A program made the position numbers and the translations under genes. A DNA stretch of 64,000 nt from Lentzea sp. NBRC 105346 (GTDB lineage: Bacteria > Actinomycetota > Actinomycetes > Mycobacteriales > Pseudonocardiaceae), in the NCBI RefSeq assembly GCF_030269605.1, contig NZ_BSTQ01000004.1, positions 186,001 through 250,000 of the forward strand, given 5' to 3'. The notes under the pieces are model-generated. The model was not told where the DNA came from. It saw only the letters and a program-made list of their open reading frames with translations, and made no database searches. Positions 1 through 6,449 of this stretch are shown in pieces (the first letter of the stretch is position 1; every line of letters begins with the position of its first letter).

Positions 1-792
1 CGGGATGCCGAGCTGGTCGATGATCTTCGCACGCATGTCGGCCTTGCTGATCTGCTTGTCCGCGTTGGTCTTCCAGCCGCCGCCGAACAGCACGAGCGAC
101 CGCTCGTTCAACCGCAGTGGCGGCAACCCCATGGCGCGCATCCGGTCCAGCGTGAAGCTGAGGAACGCGGGGAAGCCGAAGATCCGCACCGGCAGGCCGT
201 CGTCGGCGAACCGCTGCAGCGCGCGGATGGCGCCGAACGCGTCGAACTCGTGCCCGCTGCCGGTGTGGGCCAGGCCGTAGTCGACCGACGCGACCGGCGC
301 GAAGTCCGTCATGAACTGGCCGGTGAACGAGCTGCCGAGCTGCACGTTGGGCGTCGGCTGGTTGGTGTAGAGCAGGTAGTGCACGGGCTCGCGGTCGTCG
401 ATCCAGCCGTAGTGGTCGTAGATCCGCGCGACCATGCGCTGCCCGGCCTTCAGCGTCCAGGAGTCCCAGAACATCTGCGACTTCTGCCCGGTCGTGCCCG
501 AGCTGGTCGCGTGCACCGCGACCTGGCTGTGCGGGATCGACATGATCTCGTGCATCTTGAAGAAGTTCGCGTGCACGTAGGGCTGTTCGGAGACGTGGTT
601 GACGGGCAGGCCGTTCCACAGCGAGCGGAAGAACGGCGACCGGCGGGCGTGCCACTGGTTCGACTGGTCCATCGCCTGCAGGAACAGCGCGTCGTCGCTG
701 TGGTCGTACGGGTCGGCGATGTCGCACAGCCGTTGCACGGCACCGAGCTCGCCGAGGTCCGGCACGGTCACCGGGCCGAGGTGGGGGTTCAC
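1..792 (-). CDS. LuxE-like acyl-protein synthetase, partial (3' part outside window)
   Basis: 264 codons are visible and the reading frame runs off the window edge. The protein has a Ser/Thr/Gly-rich adenylation-type motif (ATSSGTTGQKSQ, near residue 97) and a downstream GGGWKTNADKQ segment, both typical of the LuxE/PaaK-like acyl-protein synthetase family. That family activates a fatty acid with ATP and holds it as an acyl enzyme, often for a LuxC-type reductase. The GTG start overlaps the stop of the GNAT gene by four bases (GTGA), so the two are probably translationally coupled. The acyl substrate cannot be read from the sequence. A reductase partner, if there is one, would lie outside this window. 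Confidence 0.8.
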   Translation of the reverse strand, partial: MNPHLGPVTVPDLGELGAVQRLCDIADPYDHSDDALFLQAMDQSNQWHARRSPFFRSLWNGLPVNHVSEQPYVHANFFKMHEIMSIPHSQVAVHATSSGTTGQKSQMFWDSWTLKAGQRMVARIYDHYGWIDDREPVHYLLYTNQPTPNVQLGSSFTGQFMTDFAPVASVDYGLAHTGSGHEFDAFGAIRALQRFADDGLPVRIFGFPAFLSFTLDRMRAMGLPPLRLNERSLVLFGGGWKTNADKQISKADMRAKIIDQLGIP

Positions 793-1922
793 CGGAAGAC
801 TCCGTTGGTGTTGAGGAACTTCTGCGTCCACAGGTCGATGTACTGCTCGGCGAACGGCCGGAACGCGGCGTCGATCTGCAGGCCGCGGAAGTCCAGCGGC
901 TGCATGGTCCGCGCCATGACGACGTAGTCGTGCCAGGCGTCGCCGTCACGGCGCATGCCGGGGTACATCGCGACGGGCAGGAACCCGTGCCCCAGGAACG
1001 TGGACAGCTCGTGGAAGGAGTAGAGCGGGACGAGCGTCTCGATGTAGAACGCGCCGAAGCCGTTCAGCTCGTCGATCAGCTTGTCGAGGTGCGGCGCCAC
1101 GTCGTGCGGAGACGGGGTCGCGCCGATCAACGTGCAGTAGCCGTCCTTGCGGCTCAGGTGCGCGTACACCTGGTACTCGCCGCCGGCGGCCGCGAGCAGC
1201 ACGTTCGGCTTGTGCAGCGGGTAGAACCGGCGCACCGGGTCGATCATGGTGCTCTCGAAGTGCCGCAACACGAACTGCGGCGCGTCGATCAGTTCGATCG
1301 GCCCCGAGCTCTCGGCGGACGTGGTCTCCGTCTCCGGGACCAGCTCGGGGAACTCCGGCAGGCCAACGGTCTCGTGCACGGTCCTGAGCAGCGGGCCGAG
1401 GCTCGCGGGCGCCTTGTGCACCGGGTGGCGGTTCTCCAGCACACCGTCGCGGTAGCGGGCCAGCAGCGCCATCGTCTCGTGCCGCTCGGCCTTGCGCAGG
1501 TTCGGGAAGATCCCGAGCGCGTGGAATCCGTTGCGCAGGCAGATCCGCTGCGGCGCGGTCGCGGTGGTGCGCGCGGTGCCGTAGACCGAGTCGACGTCGC
1601 CGTCAGCGAGCATGACGTCGGCGAGCCGGCCGACCGCGTGGTGCGCGATGCCGCCGCCGCGGTGCTCCGGGTCGACGACGAGACCCTGCAGCTTGCCCAT
1701 CCGGTCGGCCGGCTCGACCGTGCCCATGATGGAGGCGACGATCTTGCCGTGCTCGCGGGCGACGAGCCAGGTCGTCGTCGGGTTGCCGATCTCCTTCGCC
1801 ATGACCTCGGGGTCGGTGCCCAACGGCAGGGCGTACGTGGCGCCGTACACGCGACGGTAGAGTCGCAATAGTTGATCTAGGTCATCGAGCCTGGCAGGCT
1901 CGAACTCGGGTACCAAAGCCAT
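789..1922 (-). CDS. GNAT family N-acetyltransferase, two-domain
   Basis: About 377 residues. The N-terminal half is a recognisable GNAT fold with the acetyl-CoA binding segment LVVDPEHRGGGIAHHAVGRL near residue 95. The C-terminal half is longer than a single GNAT domain and probably holds a second, degenerate one. The ATG at 1922 has GGAGG only one base upstream, which is very close. The TTG two codons later (1916) is spaced seven bases from the same GGAGG and is a real alternative start. It is the upstream gene of a coupled pair with the LuxE-like gene, so it may modify a substrate or intermediate in the same pathway. Substrate unknown. Confidence 0.8.
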   Translation of the reverse strand: MALVPEFEPARLDDLDQLLRLYRRVYGATYALPLGTDPEVMAKEIGNPTTTWLVAREHGKIVASIMGTVEPADRMGKLQGLVVDPEHRGGGIAHHAVGRLADVMLADGDVDSVYGTARTTATAPQRICLRNGFHALGIFPNLRKAERHETMALLARYRDGVLENRHPVHKAPASLGPLLRTVHETVGLPEFPELVPETETTSAESSGPIELIDAPQFVLRHFESTMIDPVRRFYPLHKPNVLLAAAGGEYQVYAHLSRKDGYCTLIGATPSPHDVAPHLDKLIDELNGFGAFYIETLVPLYSFHELSTFLGHGFLPVAMYPGMRRDGDAWHDYVVMARTMQPLDFRGLQIDAAFRPFAEQYIDLWTQKFLNTNGVFR

Positions 1923-2470
1923 TCCTCCGGGGGGCGAGGTTGGCGCGTTTGTTGCGCACGAAATAAGCCGGCACACCGAGAGGCCGACTCGACTTGCTGG
2001 GGTTATTTCAACCTTACCGGCGGGTACTACCGCCGTTCGTGTGAGGAAAGCGCGGGAGCTGCTCTAATTCTTCCCGAGCGCGAGGCAGATCACAGGAATG
2101 CTCAAGCGAAGGTTAAGTCCGTTTGGTGACGCTGCTGCGGATGGCGGAACGTGCGCGGTTTCCGTCTCGTTCGCAGTCACTTGCTTGGCCTGCGACTTTC
2201 GTAGTCGCCCAAAGGCGGGATCCTCGGTTGGAAAGTCTGGGTGTTTTACCAGATAACTTTGGTGTAGGCGACCGAGGGGTGTGCCGGTCTCTGGTTGACT
2301 TTTGACAGGTGTGCGAGACCGCTTCCATTCCGGTTGTCGCGGGCGTGAATTTGGACGGGCGGTACCAGCATGCGGACGCCTGGATGAGTTATCCGGGAAC
2401 GCTGTCGCAGTTCCTTGCGTGGCTGGCCCAATTCTTTTTCAGCGCGACTGAGCGTCAGGACCGGATGTCG
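1923..2470. other. Gene-free stretch between the GNAT and cyclophilin genes
   Basis: About 550 bases, less GC-rich than the flanking genes. Only short open frames occur (for example 2123-2305) and none has a ribosome binding site or recognisable protein. The promoter of the GNAT/LuxE-like pair should be here, but I cannot point to a convincing -35/-10 pair. Confidence 0.5.
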
Positions 2471-3100
2471 TCAGGCCGCGATCACGTGATAGATCCGGAC
2501 CGGCTTGCGCGGCAGCCCGTCCGGCTCACCGTTCGGCCCCGGCACGATCCCGGCCGCGACGATCCGGTCGAGCACGTCCATCCCGCGCACGACGTGCCCG
2601 AGCACGGTGTAGACGGGCCGGATCAACGCCTGGGAGTGCACGATGAAGAACTCGCTGCCGTTGGTGCCGGGCCCTTGGTTGCCCATGGCGATCGTGCCGC
2701 GCGGATACGTCTCACGCCCGGTGACCTCGTCGGCGAACCGGTAGCCGGGCCCGCCCTCCTCGGCCCGGATCAGGTCACCGCACTGCAGCACGCCGAGCCG
2801 GTCGTAGTTCGTCAGCCGGAAGCACTGCGTGTGCGTGTAGAAGAAGCTGCGCGCGAGGTGCGCGAAGTTGTGCACGCCGCACGGGGCGTTGGCGCGGTCG
2901 AATGATGCGACCACGGTGCCGTAGTTGGTGAAGATCGTGACGCGGACGGTGCCGGACGACGGCGCGTGCGGTGACGGCGGGTGCACCGGACGCGCCGCCG
3001 GCCGGTCCGGCGTCGGGATGAAGTCGCAGCGGGCCGCGGGCGAAGCGTGGGCGGCCGGGGTCAAAGCGAACAACAGCGACAGCGCGACAAGCAGCTTCAT
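2471..3100 (-). CDS. Secreted cyclophilin-type peptidyl-prolyl isomerase
   Basis: 209 residues with a signal peptide (MKLLVALSLLFALTPAAHA). The cyclophilin core follows: FRLTNYDRLGVLQCGD (the equivalent of FHRV..MIQGGD, keeping the catalytic Arg), GYRFADEV, and GTIAMGNQGPGTNGSEFFIVH, which forms the proline pocket. It would catalyse cis-trans isomerisation of prolyl bonds outside the membrane. Two extra cysteines may form a disulfide. The ATG overlaps the stop of the upstream DUF2306 gene (ATGA), and no separate ribosome binding site is visible, so it is probably translated by coupling. The start was chosen because the signal peptide begins there. Confidence 0.88.
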   Translation of the reverse strand: MKLLVALSLLFALTPAAHASPAARCDFIPTPDRPAARPVHPPSPHAPSSGTVRVTIFTNYGTVVASFDRANAPCGVHNFAHLARSFFYTHTQCFRLTNYDRLGVLQCGDLIRAEEGGPGYRFADEVTGRETYPRGTIAMGNQGPGTNGSEFFIVHSQALIRPVYTVLGHVVRGMDVLDRIVAAGIVPGPNGEPDGLPRKPVRIYHVIAA

Positions 3101-3747
3101 GCACTGGAAGTTACCGGCTGACGACGCTTCGTCGTCACCTTCTTTCGGTCCAGCCACCACTGGCTGATCAGCAGCGGCACGGTCCACCCGAGCCACGTCG
3201 CGATCCCCGGCACCGCCTGTGCCACGGAAGCCTCGGGCAGCACCGGCGTCAGCACCAGGAACGCCACCACACCCCAGATCCGGTTGCTGATGATCGACAA
3301 CGTCAGGGCGAAGTTGCGGATCATCCACCGCCGGTGGTCGCCGAACCGACGCTGCAAAGCCGCCCTCAGGCCACAGACAGCCGTGATCAACCAGAGCAGG
3401 GCCAGCATCACGTTGCTGACAAGAGCGACCGGACCGAACGGCGTGGTCGCACCGACCACCAAGCCGGCGACACCGGCCGGGAACACGCCGAGGAAGAAGT
3501 AGATCCGCCCGATCCGCCGGTGCCACAAGGGAAAACGCGACCGGAACCACGGCCACACCTGCAGCCCGCACGTCAGCAGCGCCACCGAACCGCACAGCAC
3601 GTGCACAACGAGGAACGGGTAGTGCAGCGGCCACGTCGGCGGCACGCGCGACCGGGCCGGGTCCAGCGACAGGTACGGCGGGATCGAGAAGGCCAGGAAC
3701 ACCAGCACCACGAAGCCCAGCGGTGCGATCCAAGGTCGTTTCCACAT
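3097..3747 (-). CDS. DUF2306 multi-pass membrane protein
   Basis: 216 residues from the ATG at 3747, with about five to six hydrophobic segments. The motifs HVLCGSVALLTCGLQVW and HRRIGRIYFFLGVFPAGVAGLVVG are characteristic of DUF2306, a family of unknown function. A conserved His sits in each of the first two helices. The start was chosen just before the first membrane segment (MWKRPWIAPLG); there is no clear ribosome binding site and the frame is open upstream. It is cotranscribed with the cyclophilin. The region upstream carries the first of the two SARP-like repeat triplets. Confidence 0.75.
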   Translation of the reverse strand: MWKRPWIAPLGFVVLVFLAFSIPPYLSLDPARSRVPPTWPLHYPFLVVHVLCGSVALLTCGLQVWPWFRSRFPLWHRRIGRIYFFLGVFPAGVAGLVVGATTPFGPVALVSNVMLALLWLITAVCGLRAALQRRFGDHRRWMIRNFALTLSIISNRIWGVVAFLVLTPVLPEASVAQAVPGIATWLGWTVPLLISQWWLDRKKVTTKRRQPVTSSA

Positions 3748-3838
3748 GGCGCAAGCACAGCGAAACCCGCTTACCGCGCACGCACCGCGCGCTGACAACC
3801 CCGCGCGAACGTAACCGCCGTCACGCCCTCACAACGAG

Positions 3839-3867
3839 GTGTCAGCAAAGTGTCAGTGGCGCTGACC
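3839..3867 (+). promoter_or_regulatory. SARP-type direct-repeat triplet 1
   Basis: Three heptamers at exact 11-bp spacing: GTGTCAG (3839), GTGTCAG (3850) and GCTGACC (3861), each separated by four bases. Direct heptamers on one face of the helix are the known architecture of SARP operators. It lies between the DUF2306 gene (leftward) and the secreted-protein operon (rightward) and could serve either. Additional TGTCAGC heptamers in opposite orientation lie at 3791 and 3910. Confidence 0.6.
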
Positions 3868-3931
3868 AGCGAAAACACGCTGAAGATCGGCCAAATGACC
3901 GACGACAACGCTGACACCGGGCGCGGAGCGA

Positions 3932-3960
3932 CTGTCAGGTCACTGTCAGAACGGCTGAGC
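3932..3960 (+). promoter_or_regulatory. SARP-type direct-repeat triplet 2
   Basis: CTGTCAG (3932), CTGTCAG (3943) and GCTGAGC (3954), again with four-base spacers and an 11-bp period. The consensus shared with triplet 1 is [GC]TGTCAG-N4-[GC]TGTCAG-N4-GCTGA[CG]C. It ends 50 bp before the first gene of the wall-hydrolase operon. I do not see a good -10 hexamer after it. Confidence 0.65.
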
Positions 3961-4010
3961 AAAGTCGGCGCCATGACCGGATACGTCACCGACTGAAAAG
4001 GGAAGTGAAG

Positions 4011-4445
4011 ATGTTCAGCAAGATCGCCAGCGTCCTCGGAGCGGGTGTGCTCGCCGTCGGTGGCATGGTCCTCGCGGCGTCGCCCGCCACCGCGGCGGAG
4101 ACGAACCCGCACTGCGCGCAGTCGACCAAGATCGGCGACACGGGCGCCATCATGAGCGGCGGCGTCCAGATCGGTTCCGTCAAGCAGTTCAAGGGCTGCG
4201 GCAAGAACTGGTCGTACACCTACGTGTGGGACGGCTTCCGCTCGTCGCACTCGAACTTCCAGGTGTGCGTCAGCGTCGCCTCCGGCCGGGGCCCGCGGTT
4301 CGACCTCGAGGACCTGAGCTGCTTCGGCAACAAGAAGGACAACTGGTCGAGCGGCGCGGACACGCTGACCAAGTGCACGCACGCCGTCGGCACCATCAGC
4401 TGGGGCTCCAACGAGAAGAGCGGCAAGACGGACATCCGGTGCTGA
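4011..4445 (+). CDS. Small secreted Cys-containing protein of unknown function
   Basis: 144 residues with a clear signal peptide, cleaved near SPATAA-AETN. The mature part of about 115 residues has several cysteines, enough for two or three disulfides, and many Gly, Ser, Asn and Lys residues. I do not recognise the family. The ATG at 4011 was preferred over the in-frame GTG at 4005 because AGGGAAG lies five bases upstream of it. It is the first gene of a three-gene run with the NlpC/P60 and M23 proteins, and two SARP-like repeat triplets precede it. That setting suggests a secreted factor working with the wall hydrolases, which is an inference. Confidence 0.8.
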   Translation: MFSKIASVLGAGVLAVGGMVLAASPATAAETNPHCAQSTKIGDTGAIMSGGVQIGSVKQFKGCGKNWSYTYVWDGFRSSHSNFQVCVSVASGRGPRFDLEDLSCFGNKKDNWSSGADTLTKCTHAVGTISWGSNEKSGKTDIRC

Positions 4446-4447
4446 CG

Positions 4448-5548
4448 ATGAAGAAGACGATTCTCACCGCACTCGCGGCCGTCGCGGTGCTGGCGCCGAT
4501 GGCGCAACCCGCGCAGGCCGAGGTGCGTTCGTTCCCCATCACGACCACTTTGGACGGTCGCACGGTCAAGGACCCCAACGTGCCGGTCGGCAAGCAGCGC
4601 GTCGCCGACATGTACGACAAGGGCACCAAGGTCAAGATCGTCTGCCAGGACAAGGGGCCGGAGTACGGCGGCAAGGACATCTGGGACCTGACCGTCGAAG
4701 GCCTGTGGATCCCGGACGGCTACGTGCAGACCGGTTCCGACGGCATGGTCATGCCCAAGTGCACCAGCCCGAAGAAGTACCCGGCGAAGACGGACCTCAA
4801 CGGCCGCAAGAACAAGGGTGACGCGGCCAACGCGCCCGGTTCGGTCGCCGACAAGTACCAGGCCGGCGACCAGGTTCCGGTGAAGTGCCAGGCGCAGGCC
4901 GAGGGCGGCACGATCTGGGACCTCACCACGGACAACCTGTGGGTGCCCGACCAATACGTCAAGACCGGCGTCGACGGGTTCGTGCAGGGGCTGCCGCGGT
5001 GCGACACCGACGGCATCGACGACGGCAACGACACCAAGGTCCACGGCCGCAGCAACGGCCCGGCCGGTCCTGCCACGGGCACCAACGCGCAGAAGATCCA
5101 GCGGGTCATCGACGCGGCGAAGTCCCAGATGGGCAAGGGATACAACTACTCCTGGGGCGCGGGTGGCAAGGGCGGTGCCTCCTACGGCATCCACCACTAC
5201 CCGGACAACGACCCGAGCCAGGGCGACGACTACAACCGCCTCGGCTACGACTGCTCCGGCCTGACGCTGTACGCGTTCTGGAAGGGCGCGGGCATCGACA
5301 TCGGCAGCTGGACCGGTCCGCAGAACGAGAAGGGCCGCGCGGTCGCGCTGGCGAACCGGCAGCCGGGCGACCTCGTCTTCTGGGGCAGGTCGGACAACGA
5401 CTCGGACTCGACCACGCACGTCGCGATCTACCTGGGCGACAACAAGATCCTGGAAGCCGCTCCGCCGCGCGACGGCAAGAGCGTGCGCATCAGCGACCTG
5501 TACCGCCACGGCAACCCGTACACCAAGGTCCGCCGAATCATCGGATAA
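4448..5548 (+). CDS. Secreted NlpC/P60 peptidoglycan endopeptidase with two SH3-like repeats
   Basis: 366 residues. Signal peptide (MKKTILTALAAVAVLAPMAQPAQA), two homologous SH3-like wall-binding repeats at about 26-105 and 107-185 (each with a W-[IV]-P-D-x-Y-V motif and paired cysteines), a short linker, then the NlpC/P60 domain from about 215. The nucleophile is Cys269 (YDCSGLTLYAFW) and the catalytic His is 324 (TTHVAIYLG). The family cleaves peptide bonds in the peptidoglycan stem. The gene begins two bases after the previous stop and ends ten bases before the M23 gene, so the three form an operon. Confidence 0.92.
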   Translation: MKKTILTALAAVAVLAPMAQPAQAEVRSFPITTTLDGRTVKDPNVPVGKQRVADMYDKGTKVKIVCQDKGPEYGGKDIWDLTVEGLWIPDGYVQTGSDGMVMPKCTSPKKYPAKTDLNGRKNKGDAANAPGSVADKYQAGDQVPVKCQAQAEGGTIWDLTTDNLWVPDQYVKTGVDGFVQGLPRCDTDGIDDGNDTKVHGRSNGPAGPATGTNAQKIQRVIDAAKSQMGKGYNYSWGAGGKGGASYGIHHYPDNDPSQGDDYNRLGYDCSGLTLYAFWKGAGIDIGSWTGPQNEKGRAVALANRQPGDLVFWGRSDNDSDSTTHVAIYLGDNKILEAAPPRDGKSVRISDLYRHGNPYTKVRRIIG

Positions 5549-5558
5549 GGGGAGAGTA

Positions 5559-6416
5559 ATGAAGCTCGGCAAGATGCTGTCCGCGGGCGTGGGCCTCGCG
5601 ATCAGCCTCGGAGTACTGACGATCGGCGGCCCGCAGGCCAACGCCGCCACCAACTTCCAGATGCCGTTCCCGTGCGGCCAGGTCTGGGAGGGCCAGACCC
5701 GCACGAACCACAGCCCGGCCAACGCCGTCGACCTGAACCGCAACGGTGACGAGGGCGACCCGGTCGTCGCGTCGGCGTCCGGCACGGTCACCAAGGTCCG
5801 CAACGAGGGCAGCACGTCCTACGGCCGGTGGATCGAGATCAGCCACGGCGGCGGCTGGACCACCCGCTACGCCCACCTCTCGGCGCAGCGCGTGTCGGTC
5901 GGCCAGAACGTCTCGCAGGGCCAGACCATCGGCAACGTCGGCAACACCGGCGGTTCCACCGGTGCGCACCTGCACTTCGAGGAGCTGCTGAACGGCACCC
6001 CGCAGAAGATCAAGTGGGACGGCGCGCAGATCCTGTACTGGGGCTCGAAGTCCTACAAGTCCAAGAACTGTGGTGGCAACGGCAACCCCGGCAACCCGTA
6101 CTCGCCGGAGGAGATCTGCGGCGACGGCTACAAGGTCGTCGACTCGCACGCCGTGACCGGTGGCAAGGTCTACCTGCTCTACAGCTCGGCCAACGGCAAC
6201 AACTGCGTCACCACGGTCAAGTCGACCAACCTCGGCCGGGAGACGAAGGTCTCGGCGATGCTGCAGGTGCAGGACGCCGCGGCCACGAAGGACGAGGGTG
6301 ACTACGGCTACTACGCCGGCCCGATCCGCAAGAAGGCGCCCGGCAAGTGCGTGAAGTGGGGCGGCCAGGTCGGTACCTCGGGTGGCTACACCTCGGGCTT
6401 CGAGCACTGTGGCTGA
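5559..6416 (+). CDS. Secreted M23 metallopeptidase fused to a SapA-like C-terminal domain
   Basis: 285 residues. Signal peptide to about residue 29. The M23 domain has His51 and Asp58 (NHSPANAVDL), His106 (RYAHL) and the HLH at 137-139 (GAHLHF) as the usual zinc and catalytic positions of a LytM/beta-lytic endopeptidase. From about residue 182 to the end there is a Cys-flanked region (ICGDGYKVVDSHAV, GKVYLLYSSANGNNCV, DYGYYAGPI, GKCVKWGG) that resembles spore-associated protein A of streptomycetes. The ribosome binding site is GGGGAG six bases upstream. Last gene of the wall-hydrolase operon; its stop lies in a 13-bp tandem repeat. Confidence 0.9.
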   Translation: MKLGKMLSAGVGLAISLGVLTIGGPQANAATNFQMPFPCGQVWEGQTRTNHSPANAVDLNRNGDEGDPVVASASGTVTKVRNEGSTSYGRWIEISHGGGWTTRYAHLSAQRVSVGQNVSQGQTIGNVGNTGGSTGAHLHFEELLNGTPQKIKWDGAQILYWGSKSYKSKNCGGNGNPGNPYSPEEICGDGYKVVDSHAVTGGKVYLLYSSANGNNCVTTVKSTNLGRETKVSAMLQVQDAAATKDEGDYGYYAGPIRKKAPGKCVKWGGQVGTSGGYTSGFEHCG

Positions 6417-6449
6417 TCATTGGGGCTGATCATCGGGGCTGATCACTGA
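6411..6449. repeat. Three 13-bp tandem repeats across two convergent stop codons
   Basis: Units starting at 6411, 6424 and 6437 share GGCTGATCA, each with a TGATCA palindrome. The M23 stop (6414-6416) lies in the first unit and the SARP stop (6430-6432) in the second. No separate terminator is visible between these convergent genes. Confidence 0.8.

Noticed and set aside
250..1871. Long plus-strand open frames opposite the GNAT and LuxE-like genes
   Set aside because: Arg/Val/Ala-rich text without domains, antisense to clear protein families; typical shadow frames of high-GC coding DNA.
2123..2305. Small protein in the 1.9-2.5 kb gap
   Set aside because: No ribosome binding site, no signal peptide or domain, and overlapping frames on both strands of equal quality.
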